A stretch of DNA of 64,000 nt from Halichoerus grypus (lineage: Eukaryota > Chordata > Mammalia > Carnivora > Phocidae), in NCBI RefSeq assembly GCF_964656455.1, contig NC_135715.1, positions 145,941,935 through 146,005,934 on the forward strand. The letters run 5' to 3'. Position 1 is the stretch's first letter. Each line of letters opens with the position of its first letter. The translations under genes were made by a program, and so were the position numbers. A model generated the notes under the pieces. The model saw only the letters and a list, made by a program, of their open reading frames with translations. It did not search any database and was not told where the DNA came from. This document shows, one piece after another, positions 24,605 to 36,649 of the stretch.

Positions 24605-24775
24605 GTCCTAATCCTGCTACCTACCTGACTTGGGTAAAATACACAAGGCTCAATTAACTCAAATTTTCATTGTTAGGGAGGATAAATGAGAGAATGCACA
24701 TGACCACACTTTGCAGAGTACTTGAAAAATAGTAAAAGCTCAATATTTAACTAGTTTTATTATTACTACTTACTA
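24605..24775 (+). mobile_element. MIR-like SINE fragment
   Basis: CCTGCTACCTACCTGACTTG, GGATAAATGAGAGAATGCAC and ATAGTAAAAGCTCAATATTT follow MIR order, but divergence is high. Confidence 0.5.
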
Positions 24776-25188
24776 AAATTTCTTTTCTCCTAGAATGTTT
24801 GGGACCCTGACAGTTTGCCTTTGAGACTGCCTTTATTTAGGCGTCCAATAAGGATCTATTTTTGCTTCAAAAAGGCTAATAAAGTCTAAAACATATCCAG
24901 GTAATCGTGACCTAAGAGCAGTGTGCCTGCCTCATGTATCTTTGCAAATCTGTTATGACAGACTCTGTGTTGCATTTGAACTCTAAGCTTCAAAGAAAAA
25001 TCTGTTTCTCTCATCCACATGTTCTTTGGATAACTTCAAAATCTCTCTCAAGCTCTCATTGCTAAGACTTGCTAACAGAGAATTAAAAAGAGAAGGCACA
25101 GGTGTACAGAGGTGATCACAATAGTTCACAATTCAGGGTTCATTTTTAGAATATTTTCTCTTTAACTTTGAAACTTGAAAGCCATTGG
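24776..25188. other. Unassigned sequence
   Basis: Nothing recognised. Confidence 0.45.
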
Positions 25189-25189
25189 A

Positions 25190-25290
25190 TTGTGACCCTT
25201 TAATAGCAAGGACCATTTCCTCTTTGTCTTCATTCCTCACAGCATCTAGTGCGGCATCTTGCACAGGGTAGACACCCAATCAGGGCTGCC
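25190..25290 (+). mobile_element. L2 LINE 3' fragment
   Basis: AATAGCAAGGACCATTTCCT, TTCCTCACAGCATCTAGTGC and CTTGCACAGGGTAGACACCC match the L2 3' part. Confidence 0.65.
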
Positions 25291-25329
25291 CATGTGAATA
25301 TAAAAGGGCGAGAGTCAAAATTGCATTTA

Positions 25330-25445
25330 AGATCTTGCAATAAGCCGTAGTTTCGAGATAGATAAAGCACTGAGTAGTATATAGAATTGTTGAATCTTTA
25401 TACTGTACATCTGAAACAAATGTAGAGAAAAACCCTGGATAATCA
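25330..25445 (+). mobile_element. L1 3'-UTR fragment
   Basis: CACTGAGTAGTATATAGAAT followed by TATACTGTACATCTGAAACA is the text found near the 3' end of carnivore L1s. It lies directly before a SINE. Confidence 0.6.
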
Positions 25446-25460
25446 TACTGTTTAAAAAAT

Positions 25461-25646
25461 TATGATCTCAGGGCCCTGGGATCGAGCCCTGCGTCAGGCT
25501 CTGTGCTTAGTGGGGAGTCTGATTGAGATTCCCTCTCTCCCTCTCCCTCTGCCCCCATGCCCACCCTGCTCTCGCGCGCGTGCTCTCTCTCTCTCCCTCT
25601 TACACTCTCCCGTTTTTTCTAAAATAAATAAATCTTAAATAAAAAG
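25461..25646 (+). mobile_element. Can-SINE, 5'-truncated, sense
   Basis: The tRNA-like head is missing. The copy starts at ATGATCTCAGGGCCCTGGGA and runs to AATAAATAAATCTTAAAT. A CpG-rich GCGCGCG patch near 25573 is retained. Confidence 0.9.
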
Positions 25647-25649
25647 ATG

Positions 25650-27028
25650 ATTAGAATAGTTTCCAATGAAGTTATATCATTCTGAATTCTAGCCATTGAG
25701 ATTTTTTTTTAAAAAATTGTTTTAAGTGAGAAACTCAGCATCTGGTAAAAAGAAAAGGTTTTCCTCTAAACCCTTTGACCTACTTATCTGCCCTTAAACT
25801 AAAGTCGCACTGTGTCTTGTCTTCTCACCTGGCAGCCTATTGGCAATTCAGAGTTATTTTCACTGTAAGAGATTTGTCACACTGATGTTATGAAGAGATA
25901 GAAAAGGGAATGATTGCCTTATTGCTGCTGCCCCTCAAACATTTTGATTTTTACTTTCGCAGCTTCAGTATGGCTGAAGTATCTCCCAAAGGCACTGAAG
26001 TGACCTTCCCCAGCAAGTTAAGATTCAGTGCTTTACGGCGTGCTGTTTTTTTTTCTGCTCCAGAGGAAGTCACAGTCAGGCCAGGCTGTTGGAATTTGCT
26101 GGTCCTGCAGGGACTTGTATGGTTATAAAAATGGAGCAGACTTATTCTCAAATTTGAACATTTCCTAACAATTTAAACTTCTGTTCACTGACCTGATACT
26201 TGAGAAAAGAATCACTTCTTGATATTTGGTTCTAAATTTTCATCTGCAAAATAATATTTAAAGGTTAATAGGAAAACATGGGGTATGGGTAAAGCAATGC
26301 ATGATTCAATCCATTTTGAACACCTTCCCTGGGATTTTTCTTCTGGTGTGTGCTTCAATCTCATCGTACTGTTATTATTTTGTTTAGCCATTTTGAGGAT
26401 GAGAAGAATGCAAGAACATACAATTTCCTCCTATAGAACCTCCCCACTGCCCGAAAGTACCTGCCCCCGGAGAAGTACACGTATATGTCTAGCTAATCAT
26501 GGAAATGTATTGTTTTGACATTTCATATTCAAAGCCATAATTTGAATAGAATTAAACTGAAGTTTTTGTCCATTATTGAGTTTGAGGCAGATTCTGGATA
26601 AAATTATTATTTCTAGTGTCTCAGCCAATGCCATTTTCATAAACCTTGCCCAGTGAAGTTCAAATCTTTCCTTTCCTTTCCATCTTCCGCCATCTGTAAG
26701 GCTGATGGCTGTCTATTGAGCCAGTCAATCTTGAGGGTGTGTGAAAAATACTACAACTTTAATGTTTCTGCTCTATGTCAATATAATTGTCATCTCAATA
26801 TAATTATGAGAAAAAAAGAGTTAAAAAACTAGATTACAGTAGAGAAATGCATCTAATATCAGAGATTTCATTTTATAATTGTCAATTATGCTTTGTAAAT
26901 CAATAAAAAGAATGTTCCTTTACCCCCTGTGTTTGTAACCACTAAAAATTCCATTTTGTAAAACAACAACAACAATAACTCTAAGGCAACCGTTTTAAGC
27001 CAAGGTGGTGTATCTTTATTTACGTGTT
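25650..27028. other. Unassigned sequence
   Basis: No repeat family recognised. Overlapping frames on both strands at 25910-26151 are mutually exclusive shadows without domain support. Confidence 0.45.
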
Positions 27029-27029
27029 T

Positions 27030-28455
27030 GTTTGTTTCATTTTTAATTGAAGTATAGTTGACATAAAATATTATGTTAGTTTCATGTCTATAATATAGTG
27101 ACTCAACAATTATAGATATAGTACAAAATGCTCGCTACAGTAAGTATAGTTACCATCTGTCACCATACAAAGTGATTACAGTATTACCGACTGTATTCCC
27201 TGTGCTGTACTTATCCCCTGTGGCCTATTTATTTTATCACTGGAAGTCTGTACCTCTTAATTCCCTTCACCTTTTTCTCCTATCCTCCTACCCACCTCCC
27301 CTCTGGCAACCACCAGTTTGTTCTCTGCATTTATGAATCTGTTCCTGTTTTGTTTGTTTTCTTTCTAGATTCCACACATAAGTGAAATCATAGGGCATTT
27401 GTCTGTCTATGTCTGACTTATTTCACTTAGCATAATACCCTGTATGTCCATCCACATTGTCACGAATGGCAAGATTTCATTCTTTTTTATGCCTGAGTGT
27501 TACTCCAATGTGTATTTATACACCGGATCTTCTTTATCCATTCATCCATCGGTGGACACTTAGGTTGCTTTCATATCTTGGCTATTGTAAATAATGCTGC
27601 AATAAACATAGGGGTGCATATGGTTTTTCAAGTTAGTGTTTTCTTTTTCTTCGGGTAAATACACAGAAGTGGGATTACTGAACCATGTGTTATTTCTATT
27701 TTTAATTTTCTGAGGAAACTTCATACTGTTTTCCACAGTGGCCGCACCAATTTACATTCTTTCCGTATATCTGTTGAACATCTCCTGTTTCATGTAGTTC
27801 CATTTGTTTGCTTTTGCTTTCATTTCCCTTGCCTGAAGAAACAGAACCAGAAAAATATTTCTAAGGCCAACGTTCAAGAGTTTACTGCCTATGTTTTCTT
27901 TTAGGAATTTTATGGTTTCAGGTCTTACATTTAAGTCTTTAATACATTTTGAATTTATTTTTCAAGTGGTCCGGTTTCATTCTTTTGCACATAGCTGTTC
28001 AGTTTTCCTAATACCATATATAGAAGAGACTGTCCTTTCTCCATTATATATTCTTGCCCCCTTTGCCATAGATTAATTGACCATATAAATGTGGGTTTAT
28101 TTCCGGGGTCTCTAACCTGGTTTATTGAGTTATATGTTTATTTTTGTGACAGTACCATACTGTTTTGATTACAATAGCTGTGTAGCATAGTTTGAAATCT
28201 GGGATCATGATACCTCCAGCTTTCTCAAGATTGCTTTGGCTATTTGGGGTCTTTTGTGGTTCCATAGAAATTTTAGGATTATCTGTTCTAGTTCTGTGAA
28301 AAATACTATTGGTATTTTTTTAGGGATTGCATTGAATCTGAAGATTGCTTTGAGTGGCATGTACATTTTAACAATATTAATTCTTCCAGTTCTTGAGCAT
28401 GGTATATCTTTCCTTTTATTGTGTATCTTTATTTTTATTGTGATGATCTTTTATT
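27030..28455 (-). mobile_element. L1, antisense, internally deleted
   Basis: TAATTGAAGTATAGTTGACA at the left is the L1 3' end in complement. TTCACTTAGCATAATACCCT (27423), TCATCCATCGGTGGACACTT (27542) and ATTTTAGGATTATCTGTTCT (28270) are complements of successive ORF2 segments. Frames are broken throughout, so it is a dead copy. Confidence 0.9.
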
Positions 28456-28657
28456 AATGCTTGGAAGTATATTTTTCTTGTAGGATACATGATGACTTGG
28501 TGGGTGGAATCAATTAAATTCTCTCCCTTTATTGTGCTATTTTATTTTCTTGTACTATGTTGACAGTGATACTTTAATAAATATATTTTATGAGACTATA
28601 TCTGTTTTTACAAATAACTTACTTACAGATTTATTATATATTTTACATTATATAGAT
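28456..28657. other. Short unassigned AT-rich spacer
   Basis: Nothing recognised between the L1 and the SINE pair. Confidence 0.4.
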
Positions 28658-28674
28658 TGATTTATACTTTTTAA

Positions 28675-28858
28675 TTTTTTTTTTTTTTTTTTTTATGACA
28701 GAGAGACACAGAGAGGGAACACAAGCAGGGGGAGTGGGAGAGGGAGAAGCAGGCTTCCAGCAGAGCAGGGAGCCCGATGCGGGGCTCGATCCCAGGACCC
28801 TGGGATCATGACCTGAGCCGAAGGCAGACACTTAACGACTGAGCCACCCAGGCGCCCC
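28675..28858 (-). mobile_element. Can-SINE, antisense, younger member of a stacked pair
   Basis: The complement of the head (ACTGAGCCACCCAGGCGCCC) closes the copy at 28858. The 17-bp duplication TGATTTATACTTTTTAA is at 28658-28674 and 28859-28875. Its sequence is closer to the consensus than the neighbour's, so it probably inserted second. Confidence 0.95.
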
Positions 28859-28875
28859 TGATTTATACTTTTTAA

Positions 28876-29060
28876 AAAAGATTTTATTTATTCGCCAGAG
28901 AGAGAGAGAGAGAGAGCACAAGCAGGGGGAGCGGCAGGCAGAGGGAGAAGCAGGCTCCATGCTGAGCAAGAAGCCTGATGCGGGACTCGATCCCAGGACC
29001 CTGGGATCATGACCTGAGCCAAAGGCAGATGCTTAACTGACTAAGCCACCCAGGCATCCC
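28876..29060 (-). mobile_element. Can-SINE, antisense, older member of a stacked pair
   Basis: Ends with ACTAAGCCACCCAGGCATCC. A further, diverged copy of the same target word, ATTTATGCTTTTTTAA, lies at 29062-29077, so the same target site flanks both SINEs. Confidence 0.95.
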
Positions 29061-29077
29061 AATTTATGCTTTTTTAA

Positions 29078-30212
29078 AACACCTCCTTGTTCTGTGCTGC
29101 ATGTGTCACCATGGCTTTGCCCCATCTTCCTGGGGATGTAATCAGTGGTATTCAAAATCTGTTTCCTAGTGGGTAAAAAAAATGTCTAAGGACAATTTAA
29201 AAATAGTTGATGCTATGTAAAGATAATTCTGCATAGAATGTACCATGGAATATATGCAGAGACCATATTTAACATTATGTTACGATAGGTAATATATTAA
29301 ATTAATGATGAAATTGCCCTGAGAAGTAAAGCAGAATTTCGAACAAAACTACCTATGAACTCTCTCCAACCTCCACCCCTCCTACCTTTCATCTCTGTCT
29401 TCTGCCCAGTTGTTGAAAATCAGACACATAAGAAATGTACCATATATGCATCACTTGGAGAGCCCGTGCACAACGCATTTTCAGGATACGGTCTGCTGTG
29501 CCCCTAGCTTCACTAAAGCAACTTGCCCTTTCACATCCTTTGCTCAGGTGATTCTCTGTTTCTTCTGTTGGTTGGGTGTGTATTCTGAGAATAAGCACCT
29601 AATTCCAAAGTGCGGTATACAAACTTTCAAGAACTTAACCTGAACCCGTACTGCATTACGTTTGAACTGCACTGTGTTAGAATCATGGAGTCCAGAGCTT
29701 CTTGCAAGTACTAACAGCTGCCTATGAAAAGAGACCACTGTTTCAGGCACTGGGAACTCAGGGATTTTTGTGATTGTTATTTGTTTTTATCTGAGGATTA
29801 TGGCAAGAAGGAAAAAGTGGCAGAAAAGATAGAATATAAGGAAAAAACAGAGTACCTACCCTCAGTTCCTCCTTGTAAATCCAATTACTTGTATAGAATT
29901 CTTTTTGTTCAAAGACTAAATGTTAAAGCTATTTACATTTGCATGACTTGTTATATCTTTTCATTTTTACTTCATTAAAAAGGCATATAAAAATTATATA
30001 TACATATATATAAAAAACCATTTTGAAATCTGAAAAAGAAATCCCACCTAATAACAAATTGATTTTTTTCCCTAATTTTCTTCACATGCATGTATATTTT
30101 TAGATAGGTACCATTTTGTATTCTATAGCATTCAGTTTAATATTGTCAATAGTATTATTCCATTTATACAAAATTTTCATAATAATTGTTTTAATGGATT
30201 CATAATATCCCA
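29078..30212. other. Unassigned sequence
   Basis: Several overlapping short frames on both strands (29389-29978) but none with recognisable domains. No repeat family is clear. Confidence 0.4.
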
Positions 30213-30228
30213 TCAAATATTTGTTTTT

Positions 30229-30416
30229 TTTTGTTTTTTTTGTTTTTATTTTTAAAGATTTTATTTATTTATTCGTTAGAGACAGAGAGAGAGAAGCAGA
30301 GGGAGAAGCAGGCTCCCAAGGAGCAGGGAGCCCGATGCGGGACTCGATCCCAGGACCCTGAGATCATGACCTGAGCTGAAGGCAGACGCTTAACCATCTG
30401 AGCCACCCAGGCGCCC
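30229..30416 (-). mobile_element. Can-SINE, antisense
   Basis: Right end CTGAGCCACCCAGGCGCCC. The exact 16-bp target duplication TCAAATATTTGTTTTT lies at 30213-30228 and 30417-30432. Confidence 0.95.
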
Positions 30417-30432
30417 TCAAATATTTGTTTTT

Positions 30433-32930
30433 AACTTAACCATTCCCTATTGTTGGATTTGGATTCCTTCGATATTATAAATTCTGATAATTTAATCACT
30501 CCTGTATTTGCTTCAGGTCCTTAATTTTCAATCTTGCAAAATCTAGAAAATAAGTGTGAAATATAGATGAGATGTCAACATTTTTTGGTTTATAAAGTAT
30601 CTAGAAATAGATACTGACATATTAATTTCATAGAAATAATTTTCAAAATGGTCACACATGTCAAAATTTCCTTAATTTAACAATTTTATTTTTATCACAG
30701 TAAAAAAAAATCTTTTTTTCAATATGGCCTGACTCATTTGATATAAGATTTAATTACTAAAATAGAAGTAACATTTGATATAAATTTAATTTTATATGTT
30801 TGTATTTCTAGGTATTGTGTATTAAAGATATGTGTTAACATGCATGTATATTTTTACATTTAAATATAGACAAAGATATGTATCAATATATACTAAAGGT
30901 GCACATGTCTGTGTCTATGTTTTTGTTTTTGTGGAAAAACCATGGTCACTGTTATTTAATGTTACTTCTTACTCAGTTACTTGCTTAACTAAATACATTG
31001 GACCCAATAGGCACTATAATACATATAAAATACATTCAATTGAAAAATCTGTCAAAATAAATATATTAACCCTGAAATTATTTTCTTCACACAGGTTTTA
31101 CTCTTTAGGGAATTCTGATATGATATAGTACACTCCCACATCCTTACTCCTGCTCAGATTTGACCTCAGTGTATTTGTAGTAATTTGAAAAATGCTGCAT
31201 GTGTACTCAGTTGGGGGCAACTATTTTTATTTGTAGGATAAACAGGGATATTAATGGGGAAACAGTTGACACCTCTTTATTGATATTCCTCAATACAATC
31301 AAAGGTAAAGTTCAAATCATCAGCATGATGTTTCCAACCAAGGAAGCATGATTCATGTCACAAAATCTGCTAACAAAATCCTCTCCACAATACTAACAAC
31401 TGCTTTTCTCAGCAGATCAGTGGATTCTTTTAATGTAAAAATATGTCACTGTGTTGTCTTTATCAACAAAGATGTGTGCTAAAAGCTTAAGTGACATGTT
31501 TGATAAAAAGAGGATGTCCTAGATGTTAACCCCAGTTGCATTTTCACCCCAAATATTGCTGTGGGCTACAACCCTGAGTCCATAAGAAATGTTCTTATCA
31601 ATGTTACAATCCAAATGGACTCACATAAGGGGAAAGATAAAGAAAAAAATATGGCATTGTGTTAAAAAGTTTCAGGACAAACTATTTCAAAGAAAATGCC
31701 ACACAGTGTTTATTTAGCTTATCTTTGGCCACAATGTTTTTATAGAGAAAAACAAAGGAATTTAGCAAACAAAATTACAGAAGTTTTATTTTGGAAGTGT
31801 TGCACATAAATTAACACATGGCACATATATGTGTATATATGTATGGTATATGTTATCTTTTTCCTCTCAAAAGGTAAAATCATGTCCTTCATAAAATATA
31901 AAATGACATGTTCAAACATTTTATTCAGCTCTTTAACTAGGAAAGCAGTAAGACCCTGAGGCTTGTTAAAAGGATCATTTAAAGAACAACTATATAGTTT
32001 TCATACGTATCTATATCTATATATGCCTGCGATATCTATAGATATCTATAGATACAGACATAGATATGTGCTATATTGTCAGTCAGGAATGCTGAGAATA
32101 TTTTAATACATCAAAATTGGTTTATACCTTATAGGACAATAAAATGTAATATTTAGGGTCATCTTTTGTAAAGCACAAAATCAATCATATCTCTATTGGG
32201 CAAAATATATTTGCATTGCAATGAACAATAATGATTTGCATTACTCTCCATTTTCTACAACTTAATTTGCTAAATTCTAAAATTGCCTAGTCAATAGAAA
32301 CACAAAGATGACCAGCCTTGTAGTTTCAGATTATCCCTGGAGGGTTTCTTATACAAAGACTGCTACTTCACTGAAAATACCCCCTTTTGACTATTTCCAA
32401 GTCCTAGAAATTCCTTATTATAACTTCAAATGCAAGAATGACTGACATTTACATCTGCATTATAGGCTTTTCGAGTACCTGAAGAAAAAATTCACTGAGT
32501 TCATGCAATGTTCTTTCCTCGGTATGTCCAATGTCTGTCAGATCAGTAGCGTATTATATCACAAAAGCACCAGTGTAGTGAAAACTGTGCTACATAATTC
32601 AGGAAACTTCATCTTGAAGCTGAGCTTTTATAATTTTATGCTGTGACAAACATTAAGGGAATTGTCTCTTTCATGTAAAAATAATAATAGTAAGACTGTC
32701 ATTGGGGACTAAGAAAGGAAAAGATACTTTATATCTTTATAAAATTTGTTATTTTATTGTAAATACAATTGCATATGTAATACATTTATTGTTAACTGTA
32801 TGCATTTCCTGAAATTATAAAGAGAACTAGCAGGAAAAAAAGGAACTATGCAATGATTTCATCAAAAATGGTTCATATTATGAATGTATTCAAGAAAGAT
32901 GGACATGAGCAGTGTATTTAATATGTTCTT
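30433..32930. other. Unassigned AT-rich sequence
   Basis: 2.5 kb with no recognised gene or repeat family. A 98-codon frame at 30832-31128 is tyrosine/serine-rich AT-driven sequence without a domain. A TATCTATAGA palindromic patch lies at 32033-32054. Confidence 0.45.
32033..32054. repeat. 22-bp perfect palindrome
   Basis: Two and a bit copies of the 10-bp unit TATCTATAGA make a self-complementary run. Confidence 0.9.
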
Positions 32931-32934
32931 TCTT

Positions 32935-33475
32935 TTTTAAAGTGTACAACATAATTAACGTGTAAATTATGAAATGATTCCACAATAAGTTTAGTTAACA
33001 TCTATCACCTCATGTAGTTACCATTTTTTTTTCTTCTGATGAAAACTTTTAAGATCCACTTTCTTAACAACTTTCAAATATACGATACAGTATTGTCAAT
33101 AACAGTTACCGTGCTGCACATTACCCAGAGCTTATTTATAACTGGAAATTTGTACCTTTTGATCACTTTCAACAATTTTCTCCACCCATACCCCCTGCCT
33201 ATAGCAACCACCACCATGTTCTCTGTTTCTAGGAGTTTGTTTTTTTAAGATCCCATATATAAGTGCAACCATACAGTATTTGTCTTTCTGTGTCTGACCT
33301 AATTCACTTAGCATAATGCCCTGAAGGTCCATCCATGTTGTTGCAAATGCCAGAATTTCTTTCATTTTTATGATTAAATAATTTTCCATTATATATACCA
33401 CATTTTCTTTACCCATTCATCTATCCATAGATACTTATGTTGTTTCCATGTCTTAGGTATTGTAAATAGTATATA
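32935..33475 (-). mobile_element. L1 3' fragment, antisense
   Basis: CATCTATCACCTCATGTAGT, ATTCACTTAGCATAATGCCC, and TACCCATTCATCTATCCATA are complements of the L1 ORF2 end and 3' UTR. On the minus strand a broken 94-codon frame (33132-33416) includes the ORF2 end. Confidence 0.85.
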
Positions 33476-33678
33476 CTTTCTAATACATGGTTCTAAGACA
33501 AGAAATATATTTACTGAAATGACTAAATTTTATTACAATGAAGGAAATAGGAAATATGACTTTCCATTTAAGTATTGTCATCTTCTGACTCATTTAATCG
33601 CTCCGAAAGCCCATTGAGCAAACTAGAAAAGAAATATACACACACACACAATGAAGAAAAAGAGAAAGAAGCCAGGCA

Positions 33679-33682
<4 letters not shown>

Positions 33683-33720
<38 letters not shown>

Positions 33721-33753
33721 CACTTGCACACCCTCTGTGTGTGTGTGTGTGTG
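33683..33753. repeat. (CT)n plus (TG)n compound microsatellite
   Basis: About 16 CT units (33683-33715) are followed by TG repeats, with TGTGCACTTGCACACC occurring on both sides of the second TG run. Four frames across it are artefacts of the dinucleotide repeats. Confidence 0.95.
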
Positions 33754-33869
33754 CACTTGCACACCTGCATATAGAGGTACACATACACAGACACGTACCA
33801 CACACACATTTAGTCAACAAATGTGTATAAATACAAATATACACCCACATATACACATAAGGAACTAAT

Positions 33870-34024
33870 CTAGGTGAATAATAGTGAAAAAGAAAGATTT
33901 TGTTTTTATATAACTTAATTTTGGTGAGTCAAGAAGCAAACTAACAACTCAATATTTAAATTTAGATATTTACAACTTGGAGGAAAAATAAAAAGATAGT
34001 AGCTAAATTATGGATAACTGTTAT
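33870..34024. other. Unassigned AT-rich spacer
   Basis: Nothing recognised. Confidence 0.4.
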
Positions 34025-35190
34025 TTTAGATAAGGAAATGAGTGAAGACCTCTCTGATGAGGTGGCAGTTAAACAAGAATTTAAAGTGAGCAAACAAGTG
34101 ATAAAGATATCTGCAGGAATACTTCCTAAAATACACAAGGGCAGGATTGTAATTAGATTCCTTCAAGAACAAAAGGAAGCCAATGAGGCTAGCAAAAAGC
34201 ACAGGCTAGGGAAATCTATAGGAGATGCATTAGGAAAAGAAATTTGGGGCCAAATTAAGTAGATTTTTGTAGGCCATAATAAACACTATAAGATCTATTT
34301 TATAAGGCTGTAGGATAATTTAAAAATTTCCATCTGGAAAGTAAGATCATGTGATTTGCTGTTTTGAAAAAAAACCACTGGTTGTTATGTGGAGAATAGA
34401 TTGGGAGGGAGGAAGTAAAAATGACAGAAAGGAGACCAGTGGGAGGTTCATGCTACATTCAGGGTACAGATGACATTTGCTTGAGTTAGGGAATAATGGT
34501 ACCCACAGTGAAGAGTGGTGAGAATCTGAATATTTGAATGGCATGGAAATGTCAACAGATATTTTGATGAATCAGATTTTGGATGCTGAAGAAAACTGAA
34601 AAAAACAAATGTCTGTGGGGTGAAAATGAGGCATTTTTTTGTGGCCATGTCAGGTTTGAGATGCCTACAAAGCATCTAAATGGAAATGGTGATTACAGCT
34701 AGATACAGCTTCACCATGGAGTTAACCATGAAGCTGATGGTCATCTAGGGAGTAAGTAGAGATAGAGAAGAGGTGTGATAAAAGAAATGAACCGTTAGTA
34801 TACATTTAGAAGTTGGGAAAATGTAAAGGCTCTGGCTATGGGGCTTGAACAAGTGTGGCCGGGAGGATAAAGGAAAACAAGATAGTCAAGGAGTAGGGGT
34901 GAACAATTGAGTCACAAAGAGAGGAATACTTAATTCTGAATCTGGAAATGTGGACAACTTGACAAGAGAGGTTTTGCAGAGTGGTTGGAGACAAATGCCT
35001 GACAATAGTAGGTTTAAGTAGGAATGTACAAAGGAAAGTGAGTTCAATTTCTGCTACTTAGAAGCAAATGCTTCTTAAAACTAAATGGTGCTAGAAAATA
35101 TATTAGCAGTAAGAGAGAATAAAAGCACAGAGATTTTAGAAGTTTTAGTGCAGTTTTAGATTTTTTTAAACTAGCCTTGGATAGAGTGAA
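34025..35190 (-). mobile_element. Old L2/CR1-clade LINE block, antisense
   Basis: Phrases in order: GACCTCTCTGATGAGGTGGC, TTTTTGTAGGCCATAATAAA, GTTATGTGGAGAATAGATTG, GTCAGGTTTGAGATGCCTAC, and AGAGATAGAGAAGAGGTG. I recognise this order from widespread old antisense LINE copies, most likely L2. A 74-codon sense frame at 34038-34262 is a by-product of the repeat. Confidence 0.5.
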
Positions 35191-36648
35191 AGAAGCCATT
35201 TTTGTTCAACTATAAATATTCTAAATATTTATCTTTAAATTTATATTTGCAGTTTTAACTATGAAAGACACCTCACTCTGGCTTAGTTAAAACCCAATTT
35301 AAACATCTCCACCTTTTTCTTCTGAGGTTTCAAGGAAAAGCTATTATTCCAAACCATGTCAGGTTAGTTCATAAACTGAAACAAAAATTAATGTAAAGAT
35401 ATCCAGCAATTGAGTAAGTTCTCTAATGCCTATTTAACATATTATTCCTGATGTCTATAAGTCCTTGTCCTCTGTAGGGAACCTCCAGTTGTTATTCTTT
35501 TCGGGGGGTTTATTTTATTTTCAGGAAAAGGGTTCACTTTCTTTCTCTGGTTTCAAAGGCATTTCCTATGTTCTTTTTTCCCCCTTTTTGTCTCCCCCCC
35601 GCCATGTTCTTTTAACCAGAATCTAGGTACTGAAACTAAATGTATGGGAAAATTTTTTCTTATTTATTAGTTCTGTCTAGATTCTACATATACCTAATAA
35701 TCTGCAAAGATGTAACTCTACCCAGGATTAACAATATACCTTGTTATGCAGAGTAGCATCCTTTTTGGTTATTTAGAAGCTCACTAACTCAAAATTACAA
35801 ATTGGTATGACCTTGACAAGATCTTAGTCACATTGCAGTGTCTTTTTCTAAAACAAAAAATGATTTGAAATCAACACTTCTAGGATAACCCAAACTGCTA
35901 ACAGTTGAAAATTTTGCTCTAATTGTGGAAATAACAGAAGAAATGACAATGAGGAATAAATACTATTTGACAGGTTACGATTGAACTTTCTGAAGGTCAT
36001 CCTCTGCAGGAATTTCTTTATTTCTATTCATCAAAATTATTTTGTAAGTATTAATTCTGGAAATCAAAGCAACGTTTCCACATAAATGTGGGGCTTTTTT
36101 TTTTTTTTCAATAAGATTCTACTACAAAGAATATTGATGTTTGACATGTAAGGGCATTTTCTCTTGACTGTCCATCACATTCTAATTGTTTAGTGGGACA
36201 GGTGTTTCTAAAGCGCAAATCTTTGTTCAGTAATTTTAGTGAATCCAGGCCACATGTTGTGCCAGTAGTTAAAGATTCAGAGAGAGACAAGTTCTTTGTT
36301 GATCAAAAGGCTGTGTGGACTGAATAAAAGAAGATGAGAAACGATAAAAGAGGAAAGATGCCCTATGACTTCTTTTTCTCCACCTTGTGTTCCTTATATT
36401 GTGTCTCTCTGAATACAAACAAATATGCAAACCTGAAATTCTTGTCTCATATATCTGCTTGCAAAAGGGGACTTTAATTCCATCTGATTATATTTTTTAT
36501 TATATTTAGTTCACTATTATCTGTGTTATAATTAATATTGGTGGTTTCATTTTTTTCTTTATAAAGTAAAAATGATTAGCAGGAAGGTTAGAGACAAACT
36601 TATTGAACATATTTTTTTTTGCTTTTCCTGAATAAATATAATTTTTAA
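35191..36648. other. Unassigned sequence
   Basis: No gene or clear repeat. A C-rich patch lies at 35580-35603. Confidence 0.45.
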
Positions 36649-36649
36649 G

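Noticed and set aside
33568..33868. Four overlapping frames of 71-97 codons on both strands
   Set aside because: They are made by the CT and TG dinucleotide repeats, which are open in several frames.
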